In this document: piece by piece, positions 13,096 through 23,217 of the stretch | Layout: every line of letters starts with the position of its first letter | How positions within the stretch are numbered: the stretch's first letter is position 1 | Source: Serratia liquefaciens ATCC 27592 | Lineage (GTDB): Bacteria > Pseudomonadota > Gammaproteobacteria > Enterobacterales > Enterobacteriaceae | Reading direction: 5' to 3' | Assembly (NCBI RefSeq): GCF_000422085.1 | Contig: NC_021741.1 | Span: forward strand, 1,550,001 to 1,614,000 | DNA: 64,000 bases | Notes under the pieces: generated by a model | Databases searched by the model: none | What the model saw: the letters and a program-made list of their open reading frames with translations, nothing else | What the model was told of the DNA's origin: nothing | Program-made: the position numbers and the translations under genes

Positions 13096-13125
13096 AAAAC
13101 CCCGGATATTTCCGGGGTTTTGCTT
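13096..13125. terminator. Bidirectional terminator between mrp and the PAP2 gene
   Basis: Eleven-bp perfect inverted repeat (13096-13106 with 13111-13121, loop TATT) with A and T flanks on both sides, between converging genes. Confidence 0.88.
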
Positions 13126-13138
13126 ATGGGGGAATAAC

Positions 13139-13753
13139 TTATTTGTGCAAATCAGCCCTGGTGTACGGGCGTTCGATCTGTGCCAATACGGTGGCAATAT
13201 GCTCCAACAGCCCCTGAGTCGGTGCCGGTTGCCGTACGCCCATGAGCACCATTGGTAGCGCCAGTGCGACGATAATCTGCGGAACGGAAAGCTGGGGGCG
13301 TGGTTTACCACGCTGCAACCACAGGAACAGGGTGCTGGCCAGATAACCCAGAATCAGTCCGCTCACCACTTCCGAAGGTGAGTGCACATGGATAGCAAGC
13401 CGAGAGAGCCCGATGGTAAGCGGCAAGACCAGACCCACCACCAGCGCCATGCTGCGCACGGCATGAGAAAATCGGCCGGTCAACGTCCAGAGCAGTACTG
13501 GCCAGATGCTGGCCGCCAACGCAGAGTGGCCGCTAAAACCGGTAAAATCATAGCTTTTAATGCCAATGCCCCAGCCCATAAAGGCCAGTTTGGATGCACA
13601 CACCACGCCACCGGCGCAGCCGAAGACCAGCGCCCACTGCCAGCCGGCAGTCCGGGTGGTGCGAGGGGCGACCAATACGGCAAAAAGAATCAGCGAGCAG
13701 GGCAACAGCAACATGCTGTCGCCAAAAAATGTCAGAAAATGCCAGTCCAGCAC
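13139..13753 (-). CDS. PAP2-family membrane phosphatase
   Basis: 204 residues with about five membrane segments. The PAP2 signature is present as FSGHSA (73-78; H76 is the general acid position) and SRLAIHVHSPSEV (117-129; H124 is the nucleophile position). The usual aspartate after the catalytic histidine is a glutamate here (E128). Related proteins dephosphorylate lipid phosphates or undecaprenyl pyrophosphate. Which substrate applies is not visible. It is monocistronic, convergent with mrp and divergent from udk. Confidence 0.82.
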   Translation of the reverse strand: MLDWHFLTFFGDSMLLLPCSLILFAVLVAPRTTRTAGWQWALVFGCAGGVVCASKLAFMGWGIGIKSYDFTGFSGHSALAASIWPVLLWTLTGRFSHAVRSMALVVGLVLPLTIGLSRLAIHVHSPSEVVSGLILGYLASTLFLWLQRGKPRPQLSVPQIIVALALPMVLMGVRQPAPTQGLLEHIATVLAQIERPYTRADLHK

Positions 13754-13996
13754 GTCAATCTCCGGTAAAAGATATCATCCCATTAGCAGGATGATGAGCA
13801 AGCGTCGGAGTTTACCCTGTGGCGTTCAATTGCCCTAGACGCAATAATCTTAAAACGCTGCCATGCCTATTCTGGCGAAATAACCGCAGATAGCGCCCAA
13901 CGGCGCCAATATAGTCTGGCGCAATGCCCGCTAACTCCCTATAATTGTCGCGTTTTAGTCCCCCCCTTCACACTACGAAATCAGGTCTTTAATTTT

Positions 13997-14638
13997 ATGA
14001 CTGACAAGCCGCATCAGTGCGTCATTATTGGTATCGCCGGCGCATCTGCCTCCGGAAAAAGCCTTATCGCCAGTACATTGTATCGTGAGCTTCGCGATCA
14101 GGTTGGCGATGAACATATCGGCGTTATTCCTGAAGACAGTTACTACAAAGACCAGACACACCTGACCATGGAAGAACGGGTCAAGACCAACTATGACCAC
14201 CCGAGTGCCATGGACCACAATCTGCTGTTCCAGCATCTGCAAATGCTGAAATCAGGCAGGGCGATAGAATTACCTTTGTATAGCTACACCGAACACACAC
14301 GCAAAAAAGAGACTGTTCACCTGGAACCGAAAAAGGTGATTATTTTGGAGGGGATCCTGCTATTAACGGACATCCGTTTGCGTCAGGAAATGAACTTCTC
14401 GATCTTTGTCGATACGCCACTGGATATTTGCTTAATGCGCCGTATGAAGCGCGACGTGAATGAGCGTGGTCGGTCAATGGATTCGGTGATGGCGCAATAC
14501 CAGAAAACCGTTCGTCCGATGTTCCTGCAGTTTATCGAACCTTCCAAACAATATGCTGACATTATCGTTCCTCGCGGGGGTAAAAACCGCATTGCGATCG
14601 ATATTCTGAAAGCCAAAATCAGCCAATTCTTTGAATAA
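13997..14638 (+). CDS. udk: Uridine kinase
   Basis: 213 residues. It phosphorylates uridine and cytidine to UMP and CMP with GTP or ATP (pyrimidine salvage). Walker A GASASGKS is at residues 15-22. The nucleoside-site region [20 protein letters not shown] follows (EDSYYKD is the core), as does [11 protein letters not shown]. It is the first gene of the conserved udk-dcd-asmA order. Confidence 0.96.
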   Translation: MTDKPHQCVIIGIAGASASGKSLIASTLYRELRDQVGDEHIGVIPEDSYYKDQTHLTMEERVKTNYDHPSAMDHNLLFQHLQMLKSGRAIELPLYSYTEHTRKKETVHLEPKKVIILEGILLLTDIRLRQEMNFSIFVDTPLDICLMRRMKRDVNERGRSMDSVMAQYQKTVRPMFLQFIEPSKQYADIIVPRGGKNRIAIDILKAKISQFFE

Positions 14639-14649
14639 TGCCGTTCAAT

Positions 14650-14674
14650 GGCCGGGAAACCTGTGTTTCCGGCC
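14650..14674 (+). repeat. Hairpin between udk and dcd
   Basis: GC-rich stem of about 10 bp with one bulged G (14650-14660 with 14665-14674, loop of 4), with no U-tract. Possibly an mRNA processing or stability element between two co-transcribed genes. Confidence 0.35.
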
Positions 14675-14764
14675 AGCGGGCAACTATTTACGCTGCAGCG
14701 TAGACCTTTCGCTCGTTGTGTGGCAATTTTTGTTTTAGTGACACGCTTTGATGGAGATAAACAA

Positions 14765-15346
14765 ATGAGACTGTGCGACCGTGATATAGAAGCCTGGCTG
14801 GATTGCGAAAAACTGGTGATTTCACCGCGTCCGCCGATTGAGCGTATTAACGGGGCCACAGTGGATGTCCGTTTAGGCAATCAGTTCCGCGTGTTTCGCG
14901 GCCACACCGCCGCGTTTATCGATCTCAGTGGGCCGAAAGACGAAGTCAGTGCCGCATTGGATCGCGTGATGAGTGATGAAATCGTTCTGCCAGAAGGCGA
15001 AGCCTTTTTCCTGCATCCGGGCGAACTGGCACTTGCGGTGACGCTGGAGTCGGTGACGCTGCCAAACGATCTGGTGGGGTGGCTGGACGGTCGTTCCTCT
15101 CTGGCGCGTCTGGGTTTAATGGTGCACGTTACCGCACACCGTATCGACCCAGGCTGGCAGGGCCGAATTGTTCTGGAGTTCTATAATTCAGGTAAGCTGC
15201 CGCTGGCATTACGCCCGGGCATGCTGATTGGCGCGCTGAGTTTTGAACCGCTTTCAGGGCCGGCGGCACGTCCTTACAACAGCCGGCAGGATGCAAAATA
15301 CCGCGATCAACAGGGTGCGGTAGCCAGTCGAATCGACAAGGACTAA
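14765..15346 (+). CDS. dcd: dCTP deaminase
   Basis: 193 residues, matching E. coli Dcd. It converts dCTP to dUTP, the main source of dTTP precursors. The conserved [10 protein letters not shown] (109-118) and [14 protein letters not shown] with catalytic E138 are present. The start ATG at 14765 has GGAG upstream; the frame extends to 14648, but that part crosses the udk-dcd hairpin and is non-homologous. Confidence 0.96.
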   Translation: MRLCDRDIEAWLDCEKLVISPRPPIERINGATVDVRLGNQFRVFRGHTAAFIDLSGPKDEVSAALDRVMSDEIVLPEGEAFFLHPGELALAVTLESVTLPNDLVGWLDGRSSLARLGLMVHVTAHRIDPGWQGRIVLEFYNSGKLPLALRPGMLIGALSFEPLSGPAARPYNSRQDAKYRDQQGAVASRIDKD

Positions 15347-15390
15347 CAGCGCTGGAAGCACTGTCGGTGTGGCGTTGACAAGAGGATGGC

Positions 15391-17226
15391 ATGAGAAGAT
15401 TACTGACGACTTTGGTGATTTTGCTGGTGGTGCTGGTGGCGGGGATGTCTGCGCTGGTACTGTTGGTTAATCCGAATGATTTTCGTGCCTACATGGTCAC
15501 GAAGGTTGAACAAAAGAGCGGTTATCATCTGACGTTGGATGGCGATCTGCGTTGGCATATCTGGCCACAGCTCAGCATTCTTGCAGGGCGTATGACGCTG
15601 ACCGCGCCGGGGGCCACAGCCCCAGTGGTGAGCGCAGAAAACATGCGTCTTGATGTCAAACTGCTGCCGTTGCTGTCGCATCAACTGTTTGTAAAACAGG
15701 TGATGCTGAAAAATGCCGTCATCCGCCTTACGCCAGAAAGTGAAGAACAAGATCAACCTGATGCGCCTATTGCTCCCGCCGGCCGTGCTGAAGCGTCGGT
15801 AGATACGCCCTGGAAATTTGATATCGATAACCTTCGCGTGGTGGACAGCCTGCTGATTTGGCAGCGCCCCAATAACGAACAGATTAACGTTCGCGATATC
15901 AACCTCAGCCTGCAGCAAAATGCCAAACGCCAGGCGCAAATGGAACTGTCCAGCCGGGTGAACCGCAATCAACGCGATCTAAGTTTCAGCATCGCAGCGG
16001 ATATCGATTTACAGCAATACCCTCGGCGTATTGCGGCCAATGTGAGCCAGTTCAGTTACCAACTGGAAGGTGCAGACATTCTGGCCGGTGGCATCAAGGG
16101 TGATGGCACCACTCAGGTGGTATATCAACAAACACCACAGCAAGTCGCGCTGAGCCAACTGAATGTTAGCGCTAATGACAGCCGGTTTACCGGTGCAGCC
16201 GATATTAAACTCGGTGAAATCCCGACTTATGTGCTGAACCTGGCATCCACTGCGGTGAATATGGATGCGTATACCGGTTGGCAATCCAACGGTTCGCAAG
16301 TCCAGCAAGCGCAGGGCGTGACTTCGGCGCCAGTCATTGCCAGCCAAATTGACGATCCGCAACAAAATCTAGAGGTGTTGCGAGACTTTAACGCGCAACT
16401 CAAACTGAACGTGGATCAACTGACCTATCGCGGTATGAGCATTGCCCATTTGGTGCTAGAGGCGGAAAACCGCCAGGGCTTGTTAACATCGCATTCATTC
16501 TCAGGTCAGTTGGCCGGTGGTGATTTCGCGTTGCCGGGGACGCTCGACGCCCGGGGCAGCCACCCGGTAATCACTGTACAGCCGGTACTGAAACAGGTTG
16601 AACTTGGCACCGTTTTGAAAGCGTTTGAGATGCCACAGGTGTTGACCGGCAAATTCAGCATGCAGGGGGATTTAACCGGCGATCGCTTTACCTCACAGTC
16701 ATTTGAACGACGCTGGCAGGGCACGGCTCAGATGACGATGCAGGACGCGCAGTTGCACGGCCTGAATATTCAGCAACTGATTCAGCAAGCGGTGGCGCGT
16801 AACGACAACAGCGTGCGCGGGCAAGACGATTACCAGCGTTACACCGAAGTGAAGCAATTGTCGGCGAAAGCCAGCCTAAATCACGGCATGATAAAAATCA
16901 CCGAGCTGGGCGCAGATTCCCCGTTGTTGAACCTCAGTGGTGGCGGCAGCGTAAATATGCCGGGCAAACAGTGCGATATGGCGCTTAATGTGCGGGTAAC
17001 CGGTGGTTGGCAAGGGCGCAGCGATCTGATCGAACAACTGCAGAAAACGCCGATTCCGTTGCGGGTTTATGGCCCGTGGAATCAGCTCAACTACCAATTG
17101 CAGGTCGATCAGGTACTGCGTAAAACGCTGCAGAACCGGGCGAAGGACGCGCTGAACAAATGGGCTGAAAAGAACCAGGATTCACGCGAAGGGCAGGATC
17201 TGAAAAAGCTGCTCGATAAACTCTAA
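15391..17226 (+). CDS. asmA: AsmA, outer-membrane assembly/lipid-trafficking family protein
   Basis: 611 residues. One N-terminal membrane anchor (about 4-26) is followed by a large periplasmic region with the AsmA N-terminal domain (GYHLTLDGDLRWHIWP) and a C-terminal AsmA_2 domain (about 470-600, GGGSVNMPG). AsmA proteins are repeat-beta-groove relatives linked to outer-membrane assembly and phospholipid homeostasis. The start at 15391 follows AGAGGATGGC. It lies 44 bp downstream of dcd and is closed by a terminator. Confidence 0.94.
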   Translation: MRRLLTTLVILLVVLVAGMSALVLLVNPNDFRAYMVTKVEQKSGYHLTLDGDLRWHIWPQLSILAGRMTLTAPGATAPVVSAENMRLDVKLLPLLSHQLFVKQVMLKNAVIRLTPESEEQDQPDAPIAPAGRAEASVDTPWKFDIDNLRVVDSLLIWQRPNNEQINVRDINLSLQQNAKRQAQMELSSRVNRNQRDLSFSIAADIDLQQYPRRIAANVSQFSYQLEGADILAGGIKGDGTTQVVYQQTPQQVALSQLNVSANDSRFTGAADIKLGEIPTYVLNLASTAVNMDAYTGWQSNGSQVQQAQGVTSAPVIASQIDDPQQNLEVLRDFNAQLKLNVDQLTYRGMSIAHLVLEAENRQGLLTSHSFSGQLAGGDFALPGTLDARGSHPVITVQPVLKQVELGTVLKAFEMPQVLTGKFSMQGDLTGDRFTSQSFERRWQGTAQMTMQDAQLHGLNIQQLIQQAVARNDNSVRGQDDYQRYTEVKQLSAKASLNHGMIKITELGADSPLLNLSGGGSVNMPGKQCDMALNVRVTGGWQGRSDLIEQLQKTPIPLRVYGPWNQLNYQLQVDQVLRKTLQNRAKDALNKWAEKNQDSREGQDLKKLLDKL

Positions 17227-17234
17227 TCTTAACG

Positions 17235-17263
17235 ATGCGGGTCGGTTCTCGGCCCGCATTTTT
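17235..17263 (+). terminator. Rho-independent terminator of the udk-dcd-asmA unit
   Basis: Ten-bp stem with one G-U pair (17235-17244 with 17250-17259, loop of 5) followed by five T residues, nine bases after the asmA stop. Confidence 0.87.
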
Positions 17264-17312
17264 GATAAACCCCGTAAAGTGTTTCTCCCCCCAATAATTT
17301 CCTCCCGTAACA

Positions 17313-17326
17313 TTGACGAACATCAT
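17313..17326 (+). promoter_or_regulatory. FNR-like half-palindrome upstream of dcuC
   Basis: TTGAC-GAAC-ATCAT matches 8 of 10 positions of the FNR consensus TTGAT-N4-ATCAA, 94 bp upstream of the dcuC start. DcuC genes are typically anaerobically activated by FNR. The -10 element is uncertain; a TTATAC at 17372 would place the site near -64. Confidence 0.35.
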
Positions 17327-17419
17327 GATGCATTTGGCTGAGTTTGTGCAGAGTGTGCGCAGTTAAGCGATTTATACGCTTTGGCATGGTCAATAACGAT
17401 AAAGATAAGTTGAGGGAAT

Positions 17420-18778
17420 ATGATAGAGCTTCTGATTGGGGCGGTCGTCGCGGCGGGCGTTGGCCGCTACATCATCAAGGGCTACTCCGCTACCGGGGTG
17501 TTGATGGTGGGGGGCTTATTGCTGTTGGCAATCAGCGCCCTGATGGGCAAAAGCCTGTTGCCTGCCAGTGCTGCCACTACCGGGTGGCGTGCGACTGACA
17601 TCATCGAATACGTCAAAATCTTGCTGATGAGTCGCGGTGGCGATCTTGGCATGATGATTATGATGCTGTGTGGCTTTGCCGCTTATATGACGCACATTGG
17701 CGCGAATGATGTGGTGGTGAAGCTGGCTTCTCGTCCGCTGCAGATGATCAACTCTCCCTATCTTTTGATGGTCGCGGCTTATTTTGTCGCTTGTCTGATG
17801 TCACTGGCGGTCTCTTCAGCTACGGGCCTGGGCGTGTTGCTGATGGCCACGTTATTCCCGTTGATGGTCAACGTCGGCATCAGCCGAGGGGCGGCGGCAG
17901 CTATCTGTGCTTCGCCTGCGGCGATTATCCTGGCGCCAACCTCGGGTGACGTGGTGTTGGCAGCCAAGGCGGCGGAAATGCCACTGGTCGATTTTGCATT
18001 TAAAACCACTTTACCGATTTCCATTGCGGCCATTGTCTGCATGGCCATCGCGCATTTCTTCTGGCAACGCTATCTGGACAAAAAGAACAACGAACAGCAT
18101 CACATTATGGATGTGAGTGAAATCACCACCCACGCACCCGGTTTCTACGCCGTACTGCCTTTCACACCGATACTCGGTGTATTGGTATTTGACGGCAAAT
18201 GGGGGCCGGAACTGCATATCATCACCGTGTTGGTCGGGTGCATGTTGCTGGCGGCGGTAATTGAATTTCTGCGCAGTTTTAGCGCCAAACAGGTATTCAC
18301 CGGGTTGGAAGTGGCCTATCGCGGTATGGCGGATGCGTTCGCCAGCGTCGTTATGCTGTTGGTGGCAGCCGGCGTTTTCGCTCAAGGGTTGAGTACCGTC
18401 GGGTTTATCAGTGGGCTGATTAGCCTGGCGCAGTCGTTCGGTACCGGTGGCATTATCATGATGTTGGTGTTGGTGGTGATTACCATGCTGGCAGCCATGA
18501 CGACCGGTTCGGGTAATGCGCCATTTTATGCTTTCGTTGAACTTATCCCTAAATTGGCGGCACAGATGGGGGTTAATCCGGCGTATCTGGTGATCCCGAT
18601 GCTACAGGCGTCAAATCTGGGACGCACCCTGTCACCGGTTTCCGGCGTGGTGGTTGCGGTGGCCGGCATGGCTAAGATCTCGCCTTTCGAGGTGGTAAAA
18701 CGCACTTCGGTGCCGGTGATCGTCGGGTTAATCGTGGTTATCGTGGCGACGGAGTTGCTGGTTCCCCAGCATTTATAA
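17420..18778 (+). CDS. dcuC: Anaerobic C4-dicarboxylate transporter DcuC
   Basis: A 452-residue polytopic membrane protein, nearly identical over long stretches to E. coli DcuC (LGMMIMMLCGFAAYMTHIGA, ASPAAIILAPTSGDVVLAA, SNLGRTLSPVSGVVVAVAGM). The family exports succinate, and exchanges C4-dicarboxylates, during fermentation. The start at ATG 17420 (MIELLIG) follows a GAGGG box. It is transcribed alone, between terminators. Confidence 0.96.
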   Translation: MIELLIGAVVAAGVGRYIIKGYSATGVLMVGGLLLLAISALMGKSLLPASAATTGWRATDIIEYVKILLMSRGGDLGMMIMMLCGFAAYMTHIGANDVVVKLASRPLQMINSPYLLMVAAYFVACLMSLAVSSATGLGVLLMATLFPLMVNVGISRGAAAAICASPAAIILAPTSGDVVLAAKAAEMPLVDFAFKTTLPISIAAIVCMAIAHFFWQRYLDKKNNEQHHIMDVSEITTHAPGFYAVLPFTPILGVLVFDGKWGPELHIITVLVGCMLLAAVIEFLRSFSAKQVFTGLEVAYRGMADAFASVVMLLVAAGVFAQGLSTVGFISGLISLAQSFGTGGIIMMLVLVVITMLAAMTTGSGNAPFYAFVELIPKLAAQMGVNPAYLVIPMLQASNLGRTLSPVSGVVVAVAGMAKISPFEVVKRTSVPVIVGLIVVIVATELLVPQHL

Positions 18779-18783
18779 AAGAA

Positions 18784-18800
18784 GCCGGGCTAGGCCCGGC
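18784..18800. terminator. Terminator hairpin between dcuC and yegH
   Basis: Seven-bp perfect stem (18784-18790 with 18794-18800, loop TAG) between converging genes. The minus side continues into a U-rich run (TTCTTTTA), so it serves yegH best. Confidence 0.75.
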
Positions 18801-18806
18801 CTGAGT

Positions 18807-20393
18807 TTAAACTTCGTAGTCCGGTTCTGGTACTGACAACGGCGTGATTTTCACTTTCAAAATACGGTGGCTGCTGACTTCCAGCGGTTCAAACAGGTAG
18901 TCACCGATCCGCAATTGCTCACCTTCCTGAGGGATACGTTGGCTGTGCTCCATCAACAAGCCAGCCAGCGTGTGGTACTCACGCTTATCCTCCAGTGGTA
19001 ATGGCAGATAAAGTACCAAATCCTCCAGTGGCATATAGCCATTGGCAGTCCAACTGCCATCCTCATTTTGCTGGATGTCATGCCGGGCATCGACTTCTTC
19101 ACCTGCTTCCGGCAGGTTACCGGCGATGGTTTCCATCACGTCGGTCAGCGTGACAATCCCTTCGACCGAGCCGAACTCATCAACCACAAAGGCAAAATGC
19201 GTCTGTGCCTGGCGGAATTGCTCCAGCGCACTCAGCAGGGTTAACTGTTCGGGGAAGATCAGCGGTTGCAGCACCAGAGAGCGTAAATCAAGTGGGGCTT
19301 GGTTCAACTGCTGTTTCAACACGTCAATAGTATGGATGACGCCGAGCGGCTCATCACTGGCGCTGTTTTCCACCACAACGATGCGCGTATGCTGGTTTTT
19401 TTCCAGCAACTGGGTCAGTTTTTCTTGTGGATCGTTCAACTCAAGGTATTCCACATCATGGCGGGAGGTCATGATGCTGCTAACCGTACGCTGTGCCATG
19501 CCCAGCACGCGTTCTATCATGTGACGTTCCTGCTGATTGAAAATCTCGCCGCTTTCACTGTCGCTATCGGCCAGTAGATTAGCGGAGTGGCTGTCCACTT
19601 CAGCTTCCTCATGCTTGCCGCTCAGCATGCGCAGCACGGCTTCTGCCGTTCGTTCGCGCAGGGGCCGCACCTTGGAAAGAAAACGGCGGCGATTAAACTG
19701 TGACAGCTGGTTCAACGCTTCAATCATTACGGAGAAGCCTATTGCAGCGTACAAATAGCCTTTAGGAATGTGGTAGCCAAAACCTTCGGCGACCAGGCTA
19801 AAGCCGATCATCAGCAGGAAGCTCAGGCACAGGATGACGATTGTAGGATGGGCATTGACGAAGCGTGTTAATGGCTTGCTGGCCAACAGCATCAAGCCGA
19901 TAGCGATACAAACCGCAATCATCATGACGGCGAGATGGTCGACCATGCCGACGGCGGTTATCACCGAGTCGAGCGAGAAGACGGCATCCAACACCACAAT
20001 TTGCGCCACCACAGGCCAGAAACGGGCGCCTTTGCGCGAACCATGTTGCTCTTCATCTTTACCCTCCAGCCGCTCGTTAAGCTCCATGGTAGCTTTGAAC
20101 AACAGGAAGATACCCCCGACCAGCATAATAAGGTCGCGTCCGCTAAACGGATGACCGGCGGCAAAAAACAGCGGTTGGGTGAGCGTGGCCAACCACGAGA
20201 TGGAAGCCAGCAGGGCCAAGCGCATCAGCAGTGCCAGTAACAAGCCAACGATGCGGGCTTTATCTCTTTGATGTTTAGGTAATTTTTCCGCCAGAATGGC
20301 GATAAAGATAAGGTTGTCTATACCCAGAACGATTTCCAGCACGACCAGAGTGGCCAGGCCGGCCCAAATTGTTGGATCTGCGATCCATTCCAT
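18807..20393 (-). CDS. yegH: TerC/CBS/CorC-domain membrane protein YegH
   Basis: 528 residues, matching E. coli YegH in length and order. An N-terminal TerC-like membrane domain (about 1-240, with [20 protein letters not shown] and [17 protein letters not shown]) is followed by paired CBS domains (about 300-420) and a C-terminal CorC/HlyC transporter-associated domain (about 435-520). TerC relatives are implicated in metal-ion efflux, but YegH function is undefined. It is divergent from the exopolysaccharide locus, as in E. coli where it flanks wza. Confidence 0.93.
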   Translation of the reverse strand: MEWIADPTIWAGLATLVVLEIVLGIDNLIFIAILAEKLPKHQRDKARIVGLLLALLMRLALLASISWLATLTQPLFFAAGHPFSGRDLIMLVGGIFLLFKATMELNERLEGKDEEQHGSRKGARFWPVVAQIVVLDAVFSLDSVITAVGMVDHLAVMMIAVCIAIGLMLLASKPLTRFVNAHPTIVILCLSFLLMIGFSLVAEGFGYHIPKGYLYAAIGFSVMIEALNQLSQFNRRRFLSKVRPLRERTAEAVLRMLSGKHEEAEVDSHSANLLADSDSESGEIFNQQERHMIERVLGMAQRTVSSIMTSRHDVEYLELNDPQEKLTQLLEKNQHTRIVVVENSASDEPLGVIHTIDVLKQQLNQAPLDLRSLVLQPLIFPEQLTLLSALEQFRQAQTHFAFVVDEFGSVEGIVTLTDVMETIAGNLPEAGEEVDARHDIQQNEDGSWTANGYMPLEDLVLYLPLPLEDKREYHTLAGLLMEHSQRIPQEGEQLRIGDYLFEPLEVSSHRILKVKITPLSVPEPDYEV

Positions 20394-20783
20394 ACGCCCA
20401 ATTTCACCTGTAAGTTCGACGGCTTATGCCGCCTGTGAATGATGGGTGCTTGACGGGGAAAATTCAACTTTAAAACCGCTGTCTGGCATGACAAGCAAGC
20501 AAAATGAAGGAAATGGCCAAAATAGTGCATAAAAAATCACCCCCTTAAGTGGAGAACAACACAATACGAAGTGGAAATATGAGGGTTTTTGAGTGAAGAA
20601 TCTGGTACTGGAGCAGAAGTATGGGAAGTTGTAGATAAAATCAACGGAAATATAAGGTTTTAAAAACATATCGTTAGGGACATTATGGACTGTTAGACTT
20701 TGTACAATCTTTCCGTCTTGGTAGTCTTATTCTGAAAAGGGTACTTAACGGGTATCTTAGGCTTGTATCGATAAGGCAATAGT

Positions 20784-20794
20784 ATAAGAATCTT
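20784..20794. promoter_or_regulatory. Short palindrome resembling an Rcs-type box
   Basis: Perfect 11-bp palindrome TAAGAATCTTA upstream of the exopolysaccharide operon. Its left half equals the TAAGAAT half of the RcsAB box but the right half is three bases too short, so assignment to RcsAB is tentative. Confidence 0.3.
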
Positions 20795-20960
20795 AGCCAT
20801 ATAAACATTTACAAGTATCATCGTTTGGTTATAAGGGTGTATTTATTTTGTCTTTTCTGTGATCTGTCGAACGCTTAACAAAAGAGCAGGATCCTTAACT
20901 TACATTAAAATGCGATTAGTCGCCGGACGCCCATACAACGCCGACATAAGAGAACGATGA

Positions 20961-20999
20961 CAGTGCATTGGTAGCTGAAAGCCAGGGGCGGTAGCGTGG
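20961..20999 (+). promoter_or_regulatory. JUMPstart element with ops (RfaH recruitment)
   Basis: The segment aligns with the enterobacterial JUMPstart (GGTAGCTG, then AGCCA). The core ops motif GGCGGTAGCGTG is intact at 20987-20998. RfaH binds paused RNA polymerase at ops and suppresses termination across long polysaccharide operons. A small stem (20995-20999 with 21005-21009) follows directly. Confidence 0.9.
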
Positions 21000-21087
21000 C
21001 TAAACCACGTTGATCCAGATTTCATAAGCGTCTTGGGATAGGCTGAGTTCAGCTGCGTTATAGTTATTTGATTGTGGATAAAAAAAC

Positions 21088-21987
21088 ATGCAAAAGAGAC
21101 TGAAGGCTGTGATCCCCGTAGCTGGCCTGGGAACCCGTATGTTGCCAGCCACGAAAGCCATTCCTAAAGAAATGCTGCCGGTGGTCGATAAACCACTGAT
21201 TCAGTACATTGTTAACGAGTGTGTGGCTGCCGGGATCAAAGACATTGTGCTGGTCACCCACTCCTCAAAAAATGCGATTGAAAACCACTTCGATACCTCT
21301 TTTGAGCTAGAGGCCGTTTTGGAATCCCGCGTAAAGCGTCAGTTACTGGAAGAAGTGCAGACTATCTGCCCAGCCGACGTGACGGTTATGCAAGTGCGCC
21401 AGGGGCAGGCAAAAGGTTTGGGTCACGCGGTGTTATGTGCCAAACCTATGGTAGGTGATGAGCCATTTGTCGTTTTGCTGCCTGACGTATTGTTGGATGA
21501 TTCCACTGCAGACCTGCGTAAAGAAAACCTGGCCAAGATGATCGAACGTTTTACGGAGACTGGTTTTAGCCAGATCATGGTGGAACCGGTACCGGAGCAA
21601 GACGTCTCGAAATACGGGGTTGTCGATTGCGGTGGTGCAACGTTATCTGCAGGTCAGAGTACCCCGATGACGGCGGTTGTTGAAAAGCCAGCGCTTGAAG
21701 ATGCACCTTCTAACTTGGCGGTAGTGGGGCGTTATGTTCTGTCGGCCGATATCTGGCCGCTACTGGAAAAAACCTTACCGGGCGCCGGTGATGAAATTCA
21801 ACTGACCGATGCCATTGCGGCATTGATGGAGCAGGAAACCGTAGAGGCTTTCCACATGAGCGGCAAATCACACGACTGTGGTGATAAGCTGGGTTATATG
21901 AAGGCATTCGTGCAGTATGGTCTGCGTCACACCTCGGAAGGCGAAGGCTTTACCCAGTGGTTAAAGCAGACGTTGAACAGCAAGTAA
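21088..21987 (+). CDS. galU: UTP-glucose-1-phosphate uridylyltransferase, GalU type
   Basis: 299 residues. It makes UDP-glucose from glucose-1-phosphate and UTP. The nucleotide-binding loop is the active form, [19 protein letters not shown] at about 13-31. DEIQLTDAI and [11 protein letters not shown] are GalU-like rather than GalF-like. It is the first gene behind the JUMPstart and lies 45 bp upstream of galF. In E. coli galU is elsewhere, so this copy may be either the only galU or a locus-dedicated paralogue; the window cannot tell. Confidence 0.85.
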   Translation: MQKRLKAVIPVAGLGTRMLPATKAIPKEMLPVVDKPLIQYIVNECVAAGIKDIVLVTHSSKNAIENHFDTSFELEAVLESRVKRQLLEEVQTICPADVTVMQVRQGQAKGLGHAVLCAKPMVGDEPFVVLLPDVLLDDSTADLRKENLAKMIERFTETGFSQIMVEPVPEQDVSKYGVVDCGGATLSAGQSTPMTAVVEKPALEDAPSNLAVVGRYVLSADIWPLLEKTLPGAGDEIQLTDAIAALMEQETVEAFHMSGKSHDCGDKLGYMKAFVQYGLRHTSEGEGFTQWLKQTLNSK

Positions 21988-22032
21988 GAGTTGCGGCTGA
22001 AAAGACGATCATAATATTGAAAGAGGATTACC

Positions 22033-22926
22033 ATGACCAAGTTGAAAGCTGTCATTCCTGTTGCAGGGTTGGGTATGCGTATGCTGCCTGCAACCAAGGC
22101 TATTCCCAAGGAAATGTTGCCGATCGTCGATAAGCCATTGATTCAATATATTGTCAATGAGTGTGTTGCGGCAGGAATCAAAGAAATTATTTTGGTGACG
22201 CACTCTTCTAAAAATGCGATTGAAAACCATTTCGATACCTCATTCGAACTGGAAGCCATGCTTGAAGCGCGTGTAAAACGTCAGTTGCTGGACGAGGTAC
22301 AGTCGATTACACCAAAAGGTGTAACACTGATGCATATTCGTCAAGGTCAACCAAAAGGGTTAGGGCATGCGGTACTTTGTGCTAAACCCTTAGTAGGTGA
22401 TTCGCCTTTTGTCGTTTTACTTCCCGATGTCTTACTTGATGACGCAAAAGCCAATCTGAAAAAAGACAACCTTCCGCATATGATTGCCCGCTTTGAACAG
22501 ACAGGCCTGAGTCAGGTGCTGGTTCAGGCAGCCGATGAGCATGTGCTGCATGATTACTCCGTTGTTGAATGTGAGACTAACAGCTTACAGCCAGGTGAGA
22601 GCTCGCGGATGACTTCTATTATCGAGAAGCCTGGTCGCGAGGTGCAACTGAAGTCCAATTATTCCGCAGTGGGACGCTATGTTTTGTCTGCAGATATTTG
22701 GCCACTCCTTGAGAAGACCGAGCCAGGGGCCTGGGGACGGATCCAGCTTACGGATGCCATTGCTGAACTGTTAAAACACAAACCGGTTGAGGCAATGGAG
22801 CTGGTGGGCGAATCATTCAACTGTGGCGAAAAAATGGGGTATCTGCGGGCATTTGTCACCTATGGTTTGCGCCATCCTACTCAGGGTAAGGCTTTTCGTG
22901 CTTGGGCAGAGCAGCTTTCATTATAA
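22033..22926 (+). CDS. galF: GalF, GalU-like uridylyltransferase subunit
   Basis: 297 residues, strongly similar to the upstream galU. It carries GalF hallmarks: GLGMRMLP (threonine of the nucleotide loop replaced by methionine), [12 protein letters not shown] and FNCGEKMGY. GalF proteins have little or no catalysis of their own and are thought to modulate GalU and UDP-glucose supply. They mark the 5' edge of enterobacterial O-antigen and capsule loci. A strong terminator follows about 65 bp downstream. Confidence 0.88.
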   Translation: MTKLKAVIPVAGLGMRMLPATKAIPKEMLPIVDKPLIQYIVNECVAAGIKEIILVTHSSKNAIENHFDTSFELEAMLEARVKRQLLDEVQSITPKGVTLMHIRQGQPKGLGHAVLCAKPLVGDSPFVVLLPDVLLDDAKANLKKDNLPHMIARFEQTGLSQVLVQAADEHVLHDYSVVECETNSLQPGESSRMTSIIEKPGREVQLKSNYSAVGRYVLSADIWPLLEKTEPGAWGRIQLTDAIAELLKHKPVEAMELVGESFNCGEKMGYLRAFVTYGLRHPTQGKAFRAWAEQLSL

Positions 22927-22992
22927 TAAAGTTAATTTCCCCGAGAGTCGGGGAGAGTCGATGTTTAGGTGGTTTTAAGTTGCGTTTAACGA

Positions 22993-23024
22993 GGATGCCT
23001 TTAGATAGGCATACCTTTTTTTTT
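22993..23024 (+). terminator. Strong Rho-independent terminator between galF and wza
   Basis: Stem of 8 bp with one bulge (22993-23000 with 23007-23015) followed by nine consecutive T residues. It sits inside the region controlled by the upstream ops element, so polymerase must either be anti-terminated or restart before wza. Confidence 0.85.
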
Positions 23025-23217
23025 GGTTATTATGCAATAATGCTCTTGACGTAACTTTTATAGTAGCAGGTGCGAATTCAATGCTTGCACAATGAGTGCG
23101 AATTTTTCATACCCGCTTGAACAGATGACAAATCATTTTGCTGAGTGCCGATAGCGCTATGGTTGGCCCGGGGCTTGGCACTGCAAACATTCTTACTTTG
23201 ATAGCGATGATAACTCG

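Larger units (their letters stand above)
20394..21087. other. 694-bp divergent control region between yegH and galU
   Basis: This AT-rich spacer carries no credible gene. From left to right it holds the yegH upstream sequence, a short perfect palindrome (TAAGA-A-TCTTA, 20784-20794) in the middle, and a JUMPstart/ops element at 20961-20999 about 90 bp before galU. The long distance from a presumed promoter to galU fits a long RfaH-modulated leader. No -35/-10 pair could be picked with confidence. Confidence 0.7.

Noticed and set aside
20784..20797. RcsAB box for the exopolysaccharide operon
   Set aside because: Only the left half fits the 14-bp consensus (about 9 of 14 positions); kept only as a low-confidence palindrome.
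22677..22859. Minus-strand frame in galF and other similar short frames
   Set aside because: Mirror frames of conserved genes without start signals or family similarity.
21088..22926. galU-galF as an assembly duplication artefact
   Set aside because: The two genes differ throughout and carry distinct GalU and GalF hallmarks, so both are real.
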